NCBI GenBank assembly: GCA_015232575.1
Contig: JADFZL010000006.1
Span: 186,001-250,000, forward strand
Direction: 5' to 3'
Length of the DNA: 64,000 bases
Origin: Candidatus Rifleibacteriota bacterium
Lineage (GTDB): Bacteria > Muiribacteriota > Ozemobacteria > Ozemobacterales > Ozemobacteraceae
Shown: positions 17,403 through 26,752 of the stretch, in pieces
Position numbering within the stretch: position 1 is the stretch's first letter
How the letters are laid out: every line of letters starts with the position of its first letter
Position numbers and translations under genes: made by a program
The notes under the pieces: model-generated
The model's database searches: none
The model's input: only the letters and a program-made list of their open reading frames with translations
What the model was told of the DNA's origin: nothing

Positions 17403-18152
17403 TTACTTCAGACTTCCTGTCAGGTCAAAACGCCATACTGGGACTTTTTCAAATGTATTTTTGTTCATATTGGAAATGAAAACGCCGGAAATACCAGCTT
17501 TTATGAGCTTATCTGCAAATTCGGTAATCATTTTCGGCAAAAATGAATATCCAGACAACTGAAATCGAAGATCATTATCAATCCGGAAATTGGTCATCCA
17601 TATAGTTTCATTTACGGTTTTTGATTTCTTTGAATCTGCATCAATAGATTTTCTTATTTGAGGTTGAAAAGTGGCTTCTTTTAAAATTGCCTTTATCGCA
17701 TTCAGAAGAATAGCATTTGAAGCAGACAAACTTTCAGAACTCCCAGTAAAATTATAGACAAGTTCAAGTCCAGATACGCAAGATAAAGAAAGTTGTCCCG
17801 ATTTAAGAGACTCTGCGCTTACACTAATGTAAATACCCTTCTGGAGCAACAGAGCGTCTTTCTGAGAATAACTCAGAATGCTTTCCATGAGACGAGACAA
17901 TTCTGCTTCTGAAGAAATAAAACCAATCTCAAAAGGTACAACAACGCATGCTTCAGATTTAAATTCCGGACTGATTCTCAAGTCATTCAGCATTGTTTCC
18001 GATGCCAGGAATGAATCTGCGACGAAATCAACAGCTTTTCTTATCTTCTGGAAATCTCCCAGAATTTGAGCTGATTCCGAAGCCGAAGCACAAACCTGAA
18101 CAGGAATAGACAAAACAAAAAGAAGTGCCGCCACAAAAATAACTTTTTTCAT
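17403..18152 (-). CDS. Secreted protein, weakly PilN-like
   Basis: A 249-residue protein with an N-terminal signal peptide (cleavage likely near CASA-SESAQ). The start ATG is preceded by AGGAG at good spacing. The C-terminal part (WMTNFRIDNDLRFQLSGYSF, then a helix, then VFISNMNKNTFEKVPVWRFDL) has the alternating pattern of the ferredoxin-like domain of PilN-type fimbrial assembly proteins. That resemblance is faint, and no pilus gene is nearby, so the function is left open. The next gene upstream on the same strand starts about 80 bases away and may be in the same unit. Confidence 0.6.
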   Translation of the reverse strand: MKKVIFVAALLFVLSIPVQVCASASESAQILGDFQKIRKAVDFVADSFLASETMLNDLRISPEFKSEACVVVPFEIGFISSEAELSRLMESILSYSQKDALLLQKGIYISVSAESLKSGQLSLSCVSGLELVYNFTGSSESLSASNAILLNAIKAILKEATFQPQIRKSIDADSKKSKTVNETIWMTNFRIDNDLRFQLSGYSFLPKMITEFADKLIKAGISGVFISNMNKNTFEKVPVWRFDLTGSLK

Positions 18153-18232
18153 CGAACTCTCCTTAAGTTTTATTCGACATCAGACAAGTCACAATATGCT
18201 TCAATGAACTGCCTGGCTTAATTCAACTCCAG

Positions 18233-19342
18233 TTACTGATTTCTCAGTTTGTTTCGTTTAAGAACGCTGGTAAGATTCTGGACAGTCCGGCGCCATTCGT
18301 GCTGAATTGGTTTTAATACACCTGCACGCTTTCTTGCAATTTCTAATGATACCGGCTCGGCATTAGCATATAGAAAATGGGAATATGCAATAAATCCGTC
18401 TGCAACAACGAAATTGCCGCCGAAGTTTGATGGCTGATTCCACCAGGAAATGTCCGGAAAATTCTCGGAAGTTTTCGGAAGTGAATCAAAGATACTTACA
18501 AGCTTTGCACCCGGATGATTGGCAAATCTTAATGCTCTGTGTGCGATTTCCGTACAATATAAAGGTACAGGTTTTTCTTCAAAATTTACGCTTACATTTC
18601 CCTCTTTGTCGCGATTAATTCCAATCTCTTTTTCGCTGACCCTGAAATTATTATCATAGGAAGTCTGCTGTACTGTGTGATAAGTCAGGTAATTTCTAAT
18701 CAGACTTATTCCCTTTTCATCAATTCCGATCGGACGTCTAAGCTGAAGTGCTTTTGTACAAGCTTTGCCATCAGGAAAAAGAAGATAACCTTTTAATTCC
18801 ATTGCTGATATTTTTGAACCCTCATATTCAGGCATGTATTCAGGAGATATCACATAATAAGTATCTGGTACAACAACCTTAGATTTTTCCCAGAACGATA
18901 CGGTTTTCGATACTCCATCTGCAGAAATTTCTTTCCTGCCGAGGTTAAAAACCGCCAGTTGAAGCTTTCTGCCTGACATTTTCGATAGTTCGCTACAGGA
19001 AAGAATAAGATCTCTTCCGGAAATCACCATTCCGCAGTGTACGTACCTCAAATTTGGAACAAGTGCACCAAAAATAGCATGCCACTGCGGATAAGCCTGG
19101 TTATTTTCAATTATTACATCACCTGTTTTAACGGTTTTCAGAATCAGTTCCATGTTAAGAGGTAAGACCGGGTAATCATTCATTGGGTTAATTATCGAAT
19201 CGGCTATCCGCTGAATCGGTCCTGATATGTACATCTGCATCAATGATTCCTTCTCTTCCAGAGAAAAAGTCATCGGAGCAGAAACATGCAGGACAGCAAC
19301 AAGAAGAATCAACACGAAAATCATTTTCTGATTATTAATCAT
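18233..19342 (-). CDS. YiiX-like permuted papain-fold protein, secreted
   Basis: A 369-residue protein with a signal peptide (about 1-27). It shows the order typical of circularly permuted NlpC/P60-type enzymes (YiiX/YebB/poxvirus G6R): TGDVIIEN near 73, catalytic-type histidine H102 in RYVHCGMVI, then catalytic-type cysteine C263 in LYCTEIAHRAL. Such enzymes are predicted to hydrolyse amide or thioester bonds of lipids or cell-wall peptides. The substrate is not known here. It is followed by another secreted protein and preceded by the LuxC-PaaK gene after a gap of 35 bases, all on the minus strand, so it may belong to the lux-like operon. Confidence 0.75.
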   Translation of the reverse strand: MINNQKMIFVLILLVAVLHVSAPMTFSLEEKESLMQMYISGPIQRIADSIINPMNDYPVLPLNMELILKTVKTGDVIIENNQAYPQWHAIFGALVPNLRYVHCGMVISGRDLILSCSELSKMSGRKLQLAVFNLGRKEISADGVSKTVSFWEKSKVVVPDTYYVISPEYMPEYEGSKISAMELKGYLLFPDGKACTKALQLRRPIGIDEKGISLIRNYLTYHTVQQTSYDNNFRVSEKEIGINRDKEGNVSVNFEEKPVPLYCTEIAHRALRFANHPGAKLVSIFDSLPKTSENFPDISWWNQPSNFGGNFVVADGFIAYSHFLYANAEPVSLEIARKRAGVLKPIQHEWRRTVQNLTSVLKRNKLRNQ

Positions 19343-19377
19343 ACAAGGAAATACCTCCGATTAAGAGTTATTGTAAG

Positions 19378-22017
19378 TTACTGCCTTTCATCCACAAGGG
19401 TTTTCAGTTTTCCACTTCTGGAATTTCTGGGAAGACCACCTGGCGGATAAAACTCTATATCAATTTTAGTCAGGAAGCCACTTCGAACCTGATCTTCGAT
19501 TTTTGACACATTCCGATAAATTTCTCTCAACATTTTTGATTTCATTTCATCCGATGGACAATCAGTTTCAGCTCGTAAAGCAATGTATTCTTTACCATTT
19601 TCATTTTTTGCTGCAATCTGAAATTCCTGAATCGAAAAATCCCTGAGAGCAACCCGGAAATCCTGATAACAAACGTTCAGCATGCCAACAACGATTATGT
19701 CATCTGCCCTGCCAAGATACTCCATCATGCGCATGTTCCTGCCACAACTGCATTTGCCAGGTACAATTCTTCCAAGATCGCCGATCTCATATCGAATCAG
19801 CGGAAAAGCATATTTGAGAAGGCTTGTAATAGCAATCTTCCCTTCCTGTCCGTCGGGAACCCGTTCACCCTTGTCGTTTACTATTTCAATATAGTTGAAA
19901 TCATCACCTGTATGATGCATCGAACCGCGCATTTCCGGACACTGGAAAGCTATTTGTCCACCGTCTGTAGCACCAACAACAGATGCTATTACACTTGTAC
20001 CAAGCTCAGATTTCATCCAGTCGTAGTCACTTTTGCTCATCGGTGAACCGGCGAAAAGAACCTTATCCATGGTAAACGACGGTTCAAGCCTCTTTACTTC
20101 GCGCATCAGCGGAGCAATAAGTGTCGGAATTCCCTGAATGGAATTTATTCTGAATTTGTACCATGTATCCAAAAAGGTCTGCGGTGTGACTGCATTTGCA
20201 AAAGCAAAAGTCATAAGTCCAACACGATAGTTGATATGGTCAAATGAAACGAAACTTCCGTAAAGATCGCCGGCCAGAAAGCAATTCGCAAGACGGTCGC
20301 CTTTGTTAAGACCAATTATCTGAAAAATACGTACAGCATTCTGAATCATTTCTTCCCAGTCGTGCCCGTCATAAATCGAATATTTTGGCTCACCAGTTGA
20401 GCCTCCGCTTCTGGAAACATAGCCTCCACGATAGACTTTTGTCGCAAGGCCAGTTCCACGTGGTGGAATGTTCGATTCCATGTCAACACGGGACAAAACC
20501 GGAATTTTGCACAAGTCGTCGGTAGAATTTATTTTTATACCACTCAAACGTTCTCTGTAGAATTCCGACAACCTCGCATGATCAATCAGCCTTCGCAGAC
20601 GCTCATCGATAACTTTCTGCCTTATTTTCTCTGATCCAAATTCGAAAGGATTCCTGTTGTGATACGACTTGCTGTTTCTAATAAAAACAATATTTACAAA
20701 TTGTGCAAGGTCGTAACTTCCATCATGCGGGTCATCTATCTCGCCATCAGACATCTGCCCGACTTCGACAATTCGCAACGCACCATCTTTTGCAAGTTTT
20801 TCTGCCAGCTCTCCAAATTCATTTTCACAGGAGACAAGTCCGACAGTCTGGATGTATCCGCGCAGAGAGTATATTTGTGAAAGAACATCGTTTTCAAAAT
20901 TTTCATAAGGAATAATTCTTATTGTACGATGCAGCGGAGATGGCTCAAGCGTCTGATCCTTGTCTACAACGACAGTCCAGTCAAGATTGCGGGACGATTC
21001 AAACAGTTTGCCTTCTCCAAGAAAATCTGCTATTTCGAAAACGGTCCTGATTTTTCTTATTTCGACAGCAGCATTTGTTGAAATGCTTCCCGCAGGAAGC
21101 TCTGAAGAAGCTTCATTGAATGCTATCGAAAGCGCTTCAGCAAGTTTTTCAGCATTTTCTCTACCCTGAACATAGCATACCTGAGGGGCAGTACAAGCCT
21201 GTTGATCCCAGACCATTATTTCCCAGGCAAGTTTTTTTGCTGTATAATTCAATTTTTCTTTGTCAGCAATGCCGGCTCCGGTAACTATTGCAAGGCTGAG
21301 CTTCGGCCCGTATACAATTATTCTTGTACGTGCCGGAAGGTCTTTTCTGTAAGCTTTAACCGCCTCTTCGCCGCCCCAGACAACTAATCCGTCAACAGCG
21401 CTCTTCAATGCAGAAATTACATCCTGAGCTGAAGAAGGATAATCTATTACAGCGACGCTGTTTGATACAATTTTATCTTCATCACATTGTACAAGACTTT
21501 TTATCAATTCCGGAAGAAAAACCGTTTCGTCTGATGACATCTTGAAAATGTTCACATTTCCTGTAATCAGCCCCTCAACGAGAGAACCTGCAGCAACGGT
21601 AAAAGCATTTCCTGACAAAACGTGAAGAATAATTCCCAGAGGCTGCCATGCCATAGATGATCCGGATGCAAAACTGTATTTCCAGTCCCCTGCCCTTGCA
21701 AGCCCGCGAAGTTCGACATTAAGCTTCTTTTCGAGAAGTTCCGGATCGAAAACTGCGTTCAATTCTTCGAATGCAAGCCTGATCATTTCCGGAGAATAGC
21801 CACATTCCTTAATCAATAGCCCTTCAGAAGCTTTTCTGAATTCATAGTTCGGATCAGCCCACTTTTCCTTCATTTTTCCAAGCAGTCTGAAAATCTTATC
21901 CATCGGATAATCTGCCAGAATCTGCCGTTGTTTTTCAGCCTGTCTGCAGATTTCGGAAATATCTGAAACAGTAATCTGCTTATCGTTGTTTTCCCATTTT
22001 CCAAAAATATATCTCAT
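19378..22017 (-). CDS. LuxC-type acyl reductase fused to PaaK-like adenylate-forming domain
   Basis: An 879-residue fusion. Residues 1 to about 470 are LuxC-like: a dehydrogenase fold with LSGNAFTVAAGSLVEGLITG (134-153) and the active-site cysteine C275 in QQACTAPQ. LuxC reduces activated fatty acids to aldehydes with NADPH. Residues about 480-879 resemble phenylacetate-CoA ligase-type adenylating enzymes: SRSGGSTGEPK (535-545), GATDGGQIAFQCPE, a CSCG pair and GRADDIIVVGMLNV. The start overlaps the LuxE-like stop as ATGA, so the two are translated together. No luciferase genes are present, so the product aldehyde or alcohol serves another purpose, possibly lipid or surface-polymer synthesis. 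Confidence 0.85.
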   Translation of the reverse strand: MRYIFGKWENNDKQITVSDISEICRQAEKQRQILADYPMDKIFRLLGKMKEKWADPNYEFRKASEGLLIKECGYSPEMIRLAFEELNAVFDPELLEKKLNVELRGLARAGDWKYSFASGSSMAWQPLGIILHVLSGNAFTVAAGSLVEGLITGNVNIFKMSSDETVFLPELIKSLVQCDEDKIVSNSVAVIDYPSSAQDVISALKSAVDGLVVWGGEEAVKAYRKDLPARTRIIVYGPKLSLAIVTGAGIADKEKLNYTAKKLAWEIMVWDQQACTAPQVCYVQGRENAEKLAEALSIAFNEASSELPAGSISTNAAVEIRKIRTVFEIADFLGEGKLFESSRNLDWTVVVDKDQTLEPSPLHRTIRIIPYENFENDVLSQIYSLRGYIQTVGLVSCENEFGELAEKLAKDGALRIVEVGQMSDGEIDDPHDGSYDLAQFVNIVFIRNSKSYHNRNPFEFGSEKIRQKVIDERLRRLIDHARLSEFYRERLSGIKINSTDDLCKIPVLSRVDMESNIPPRGTGLATKVYRGGYVSRSGGSTGEPKYSIYDGHDWEEMIQNAVRIFQIIGLNKGDRLANCFLAGDLYGSFVSFDHINYRVGLMTFAFANAVTPQTFLDTWYKFRINSIQGIPTLIAPLMREVKRLEPSFTMDKVLFAGSPMSKSDYDWMKSELGTSVIASVVGATDGGQIAFQCPEMRGSMHHTGDDFNYIEIVNDKGERVPDGQEGKIAITSLLKYAFPLIRYEIGDLGRIVPGKCSCGRNMRMMEYLGRADDIIVVGMLNVCYQDFRVALRDFSIQEFQIAAKNENGKEYIALRAETDCPSDEMKSKMLREIYRNVSKIEDQVRSGFLTKIDIEFYPPGGLPRNSRSGKLKTLVDERQ

Positions 22018-23144
22018 TTCATTTTCTCCCGCTTCACAATCTCACCTGCGTGAATGGCGCACCCTTTCTGCTTTACAAGGCCTCCCCGTCCAATGATTGT
22101 AAAGGTTGGAGAATTCCAGCCACATGGACATTTTTCTTTGTCAAGGTAAGCGAGATCGGTCGAAAGAATAGCCAGAGTCGGCATCATTGCATTAAATGGA
22201 GTGACAAGCTCCATCAGCCCTGGTTCACCCGGAGGAAGCAGTTTCATGGAGAGAGGGTCACGAATGAGAATACGGTTGTACACCGGAATATGAAATCTGT
22301 GTTCACGACATTCAATATATGGAGCGCTATGTTCGGCGAGGCCAAAGCCATCACGCATGTTTTCAAGGGGAATTCCAAGCAGGCGCATAGCTTTCTGCCG
22401 GAAAAAATCGCGGGTAACTTTTTTATCTTCAGCAGCTTTCCAGCCGCCACCGGTAAGTAGAAAACTATTCGGATGCAACTTGATCGGATCAGTGTTTTCA
22501 AGTTTTTCCAGAAGTTCGTAAACAAATCCGGTGATTCCAGAAACTCTCACAGGAAGCCCCTGCTTTGCGAAATCTCTCAGTTTCGCGACAGCCGCATCCA
22601 TGTTGAATTCCCAGTCGCCAAGTTTGTTTTTGCGAACAGCATAATATGACTCTGCAATTGGTGCAAACCGCTGCTCATTTTTCACTGAAAAAGCTATTCC
22701 CAGATCATTTGCCTGCTCCGGGTCGTAGCAGAGCATAAGGTAATTGGTTGGCTGGTCAGACACGAGTCCTTCCTGTTCCCATAAAACGGTCAACTGCGAC
22801 TGAACTCTTTCAAGACTGTCATGGTCAAACAAAACCTGCGTTTTCTGCCCTCTGGTACCAGATGATGTAAGTTTCAGTACAGCCTTTTCTTCAGGAAGAG
22901 ACAAAAGCAGAAAGAACTTCATCGCCGTTACTCCGACCATCGGAATTCTTTCAATATCTGCTTCAGTCTTTATACTGTGCGGATCAAAATTATATTTCCT
23001 GTACAACTTATCAATAGCTTTGCAGTTCTGATAATGAAAAACTGCCAGTTCACGGCAGGCCGAAACCATAAGTTTGCAATATGATTCAGTCCAGTTCAAC
23101 GGATCTTTAACCCTGCAGACCGCTTCAGAATCAGGAAAATTCAT
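22014..23144 (-). CDS. LuxE-like acyl-protein synthetase
   Basis: A 376-residue adenylate-forming enzyme of the LuxE family. It has the LTSSGTRGQKTQVLFD phosphate-binding loop (about 91-106), LTGGGWKAAEDKKV, the GFGLAEHSAPYIECREHRFHIP segment and a CPCGWNSPTF pair near the C-terminus. LuxE activates fatty acids with ATP and passes the acyl group to LuxC. The start is supported by GGGAGG. It overlaps the LuxC-PaaK gene by four bases, which fits a reductase complex. The upstream neighbour is a DUF362 protein 51 bases away on the same strand. Confidence 0.88.
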   Translation of the reverse strand: MNFPDSEAVCRVKDPLNWTESYCKLMVSACRELAVFHYQNCKAIDKLYRKYNFDPHSIKTEADIERIPMVGVTAMKFFLLLSLPEEKAVLKLTSSGTRGQKTQVLFDHDSLERVQSQLTVLWEQEGLVSDQPTNYLMLCYDPEQANDLGIAFSVKNEQRFAPIAESYYAVRKNKLGDWEFNMDAAVAKLRDFAKQGLPVRVSGITGFVYELLEKLENTDPIKLHPNSFLLTGGGWKAAEDKKVTRDFFRQKAMRLLGIPLENMRDGFGLAEHSAPYIECREHRFHIPVYNRILIRDPLSMKLLPPGEPGLMELVTPFNAMMPTLAILSTDLAYLDKEKCPCGWNSPTFTIIGRGGLVKQKGCAIHAGEIVKREKMK

Positions 23145-23195
23145 TCAAACCTCCCATAAACGATTTTTTACCATTAATTTTTCAAAGTACACCAT

Positions 23196-24779
23196 TCAAT
23201 TTTGCATAGTGCTTTTAAACACAGATATTTCATCTTTATTTGCTGTAACTTTTAATTTTGATGTTTCTTTAAGATATTTTACATATTTTGAAAGTGTTTC
23301 AGCGTAGGTATATCCAACACCTTCTGCTTTCAGGTCAAGCCGGAACCACTCAGACTTTGGAAGATCAGGATCAACTCTTGTTTTAAAATATGCAACTGGT
23401 GCAAGTACATATTTGGCTGAGTACCATGAAGCCGCGCACGGATCAAGCGATGCAACAACTGTTCTGGCGTGAATCAGATAATCAGTCCTGAATTTTTTTT
23501 CCAGACCGATCGGAAGGCACTCGCCTCTCTCGTTATGATTGATTGCATTTACCCAAGTTGCATCAATTATTGTCAGATCCGGATAAATGATTTCAATCAT
23601 TTTCGGAATCAGATTTTTTGTTCCAAAAAAATATTCGTCATGAAGATAGTTCAAATCACGATATCTTTTATCGAGATCCGGGCCGCCAACGCAGAAAAAT
23701 CCGACCCAGTTTTTAATCCCTTCAGTAACTCCGCATGAAATGTGAGCTTTCAGAACTGGCATGTTTATGACTTTCATACTTGAACGGGAATATTTTTTGC
23801 TTTCGTTATCCCAGAGCCCATATCTCATTGAAACATGCTTCCCAAGAGGTGTTTTAAATTTCGGCCATGAAACTTTTTCTTCGCTTTCAGAATACACGTA
23901 GCCCTCGCTGAGGTTTCCAGCACTGTATTCCTCAACATTAAACTGATTCAGCGGCGCGAGATTACGTATACTGACGTTGTACCCTTTTGCCTGAAAAGTA
24001 TTTATTACATCAATAACGCTCTGTTTGAGATCATCTGAGTTATTATCAAGCTCATCGATTGGAAGTTGATTTGCATCCTGTGTATTATCAACAACCATTA
24101 TTTCACCTGAAAAGCCTTCTGGATGACTTAAAATCGAGTTAATTACACCTTTCAGGCGATCTGTATTGGTTCCTGAACGATGCTCCCACTGATAATTGAC
24201 TTTTATTACTACAACATCGTTTTTATTGATAATTCCCTGCTTCTTTTCTGTATTATAAAATTCTGTACCATTTTCCCTCATATTTTCAATCAGGACGTCA
24301 ATTGCAGAATCATTCAGATGGGAATCAGAAACCGATGCATCACCAGAAGCCAGCGTAGACGAAGTATCAGGTATTCTCTCTACGGCAAAGATTTTTGAAA
24401 CCGGCTTTTCGACCTGCCATACCGGCAAAAGATCAATCGTTTTCGGATTTTCCGGGTCAGGGAAATCCATTGCTTCAACCGATGGATTAAGAAAAACTGA
24501 AGTCCAGATAAAAAAGAAGGCTGCAAAGACTGCAATAGAAGCAATTAAAGTGTATTTCGAACGATCCAGAATCTTTTTCAAAAAAACTGATGCCGTAAAA
24601 AATGCGACAATTTCAGCAATCCAGGCTTTTGAAAGAGAAAGCGCAGCCCTCTGGCATGGATAACCTATTCTCTTCGGATTAGAAAACGATCTCAACAAAA
24701 GCCACAAAAAAGCAAAAAAACCCAAAAAACGAGCCGCCAGAAGCATCATTTCATTTACGGACAACTTTTTCTGATTCAT
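23196..24779 (-). CDS. DUF362 family membrane-anchored protein
   Basis: A 527-residue protein with two or three N-terminal membrane segments, including LLAARFLGFFAFLWLLLR and YTLIASIAVFAAFFFIWTSVF. Between them is NPKRIGYPCQRAALSLSKAW, a segment I associate with DUF362 proteins. The large extracytoplasmic part carries DUF362 features: VVVIKVNYQW, VVDNTQDAN, INMPVLKAHISCGVTEGIKNWVG and IIDATWVN. DUF362 has no firm biochemical role. The frame runs to 24866, but ATG 24779 begins the conserved region. It heads the lux-like gene set and may be co-transcribed with it. Confidence 0.8.
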   Translation of the reverse strand: MNQKKLSVNEMMLLAARFLGFFAFLWLLLRSFSNPKRIGYPCQRAALSLSKAWIAEIVAFFTASVFLKKILDRSKYTLIASIAVFAAFFFIWTSVFLNPSVEAMDFPDPENPKTIDLLPVWQVEKPVSKIFAVERIPDTSSTLASGDASVSDSHLNDSAIDVLIENMRENGTEFYNTEKKQGIINKNDVVVIKVNYQWEHRSGTNTDRLKGVINSILSHPEGFSGEIMVVDNTQDANQLPIDELDNNSDDLKQSVIDVINTFQAKGYNVSIRNLAPLNQFNVEEYSAGNLSEGYVYSESEEKVSWPKFKTPLGKHVSMRYGLWDNESKKYSRSSMKVINMPVLKAHISCGVTEGIKNWVGFFCVGGPDLDKRYRDLNYLHDEYFFGTKNLIPKMIEIIYPDLTIIDATWVNAINHNERGECLPIGLEKKFRTDYLIHARTVVASLDPCAASWYSAKYVLAPVAYFKTRVDPDLPKSEWFRLDLKAEGVGYTYAETLSKYVKYLKETSKLKVTANKDEISVFKSTMQN

Positions 24780-25344
24780 AATTTGTCTCACAGATATTGT
24801 TATTTTCCATATAAATATACCAGCTTTTTGCATGATACACAAGCAAAAGCCCAAGGCAAACGACATACTTAATGTGAGTTTTATTCTTTCTACCTATTCG
24901 TCCGAAACGCAAATCGGAGCTTTGCTTCAATTCTGGTAATATTTCTGCAAGCCTTTCTTGATTTAGATTGTCAGATAATTCAATATTGACCAAGAAGTTG
25001 TGGTAAGATATGTTCAATTCAACTGAAAAAATGTCTATCAAAAACAAGGGGGAGAAATATGATAGCACTAAATTGAAATCATATCTTCAAAGGGTCGGTA
25101 TGGCTTACCCGCTTATGCTGATTCAGCGGCGCAGCAAGGTTCCGGAATTCGATGGTCTCGCAATAAAGATAGAACTGGATAATACCATAAAGAAAATCAA
25201 AGGTTTGAAACTCTAGGATTACCAAAGAGAAAGGACACACGGTTCTTTACAAATTCCGGATGAACCAGAAATATTATAATTAGTATGGTTCAAAAATTGA
25301 GAGCCTCATTGGCAATCTTGAAATAATTGAATGGTGGGGTGTCT
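24780..25344. other. Intergenic region with unclear small frames
   Basis: This 565-base region separates the DUF362 gene from the divergent MFS gene. A 61-codon plus-strand frame (ATG 25031 to 25216, ending KKIKGLKL) and a 105-codon minus-strand frame (24751-25068) overlap each other. Neither has an SD or a recognisable family. The plus frame looks more protein-like and could be a remnant of a longer gene. No dispersed repeat copy was seen. Confidence 0.3.
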
Positions 25345-26610
25345 GTGAAATTCGAAATGCTGTTCCGATCGCTCAAACACCGTAACTACAGGCTGTTTTT
25401 CCTGGGGCAGGGCATATCTCTTATCGGAACGTGGATGCAGATGACCGCCGTTACTTGGCTCGTCTGGCGTTTGAGCCACAGTGCTTTTCTGCTCGGTTTG
25501 ACCGGGTTTGCATCGAGAATCCCGACGTTCGTGCTTGCTCCGTTTGCCGGGGTACTCGTCGACCGGTTAGACCGCTACCGGCTTGTCATTTGGGCGCAGG
25601 TGTTTTCGATGATTCAGGCTTTGATGCTCGCAGCCCTGATGTATTCGGGTCGGATACAGATATGGCATGTTATAGTGTTATCACTGGTGCTTGGATTCAT
25701 CAATGCGCTGGATCTTCCGGCACGCCAGTCGTTGCTCGTTCAGATGATCGACAAACCCGAAGATCTCAGCAACGCCATCGCTCTGAACTCCACGATGGTC
25801 AATGGCGCGCGCCTGATTGGTCCTTCGATTGCCGGCATATTAACAGCTGTTGTTGGTGAAGCCCTATGTTTCCTTATCAACGGGCTCACCTATACAGCTG
25901 TGATTGCCGGATTACTTATGATGAGGGTCAAGCCAAACGCGCGTATCGAGAAAAAAACCAATGCCTTTGACAACCTCAAGGAGGGATTCAGCTATGCATT
26001 CGGTTTCCTTCCAATTCGTCATCTTCTGTTCCTTCTGGCACTTGTCAGTTTTACCGGAGTCTCCTACACACAGCTTCTGCCAATATTTTCCCAGCAGGTT
26101 TTTCACGGTGATGCGTCAACTCAAGGTTTTCTATTTTCATCGGCAGCAATAGGTGCACTTGTCGGTGCACTCTATCTGGCTGGCCGGAAAGACGTCCCGG
26201 GTCTTGAACGGGTGATTGCCTGGTCTCCGATGATACTTGGCGGCGGCCTGATCGGCCTGGGATTTTCATCCCGCCTGTGGCTGTCCCTCGCCATAATGCC
26301 TTTCATCGGCCTTGGGCAGATTGTCCAGATGGCATCTACAAATACTGTTCTGCAGACAATAGTCGACGACGACAAGCGTGGACGTATAATGAGCTTCTAC
26401 TCAATGGCATTCATGGGAATGGTTCCACTGGGAAGCCTTTTTGCAGGGATTCTTGCCGAGTACATCGGAGCCCCCCTGACTGTTATTCTTGGCGGAGTAT
26501 GCTGCATAGCCGGCTCATTCAGCTTCGCTCGGCAGATTCCACGTTTCCGGGAACTCGTTCATCCGATCTACGTGCGAAAAGGAATTCTCCTGGAAATCCA
26601 CAATAGATAA
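25345..26610 (+). CDS. MFS transporter, EntS-like (MFS_3 family)
   Basis: A 421-residue major facilitator with about eleven to twelve membrane segments. It begins LFRSLKHRNYRLFFLGQGISLIGTWMQ and has the motif-A region PFAGVLVDRLDRYRLV and DLPARQSLLVQMIDKPEDLSNAIALNS, characteristic of the MFS_3 group that includes the enterobactin exporter EntS. GTG 25345 is the likely start, with GGGG a few bases upstream; the frame opens at TTG 25327. The gene is much richer in GC than its neighbours (36 of 60 bases at 25501-25560), which suggests transfer. It is convergent with the TonB gene. The substrate is unknown. Confidence 0.88.
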   Translation: MKFEMLFRSLKHRNYRLFFLGQGISLIGTWMQMTAVTWLVWRLSHSAFLLGLTGFASRIPTFVLAPFAGVLVDRLDRYRLVIWAQVFSMIQALMLAALMYSGRIQIWHVIVLSLVLGFINALDLPARQSLLVQMIDKPEDLSNAIALNSTMVNGARLIGPSIAGILTAVVGEALCFLINGLTYTAVIAGLLMMRVKPNARIEKKTNAFDNLKEGFSYAFGFLPIRHLLFLLALVSFTGVSYTQLLPIFSQQVFHGDASTQGFLFSSAAIGALVGALYLAGRKDVPGLERVIAWSPMILGGGLIGLGFSSRLWLSLAIMPFIGLGQIVQMASTNTVLQTIVDDDKRGRIMSFYSMAFMGMVPLGSLFAGILAEYIGAPLTVILGGVCCIAGSFSFARQIPRFRELVHPIYVRKGILLEIHNR

Positions 26611-26672
26611 ATGCAATGGCTGGCTCTTAAGCAGCGAATGCGTCACTCTTGCAACTCCTTACCGATATGATA

Positions 26673-26711
26673 CCAGGGAGAAATCTGGTATCTCCTTCGG
26701 TCGAGATGACA
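26673..26711. repeat. Palindromic GGGGTCA element, degenerate
   Basis: CCAGGGAGAAATCTGGTATC and TCCTTCGGTCGAGATGACA keep the two arms but with a shortened centre and no GGGGTCA end. It lies between convergent genes. Confidence 0.55.
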
Positions 26712-26752
26712 ACGAATCACGTATTTACACTTCAAAAAGCGGTTCCACTCGT

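Noticed and set aside
19378..23144. Bioluminescence operon
   Set aside because: LuxC- and LuxE-like genes are present, but no luxA, luxB or luxD is in the window.
24751..25068. 105-codon minus-strand gene
   Set aside because: No SD or family signal, and it overlaps both the DUF362 start and a competing plus-strand frame.
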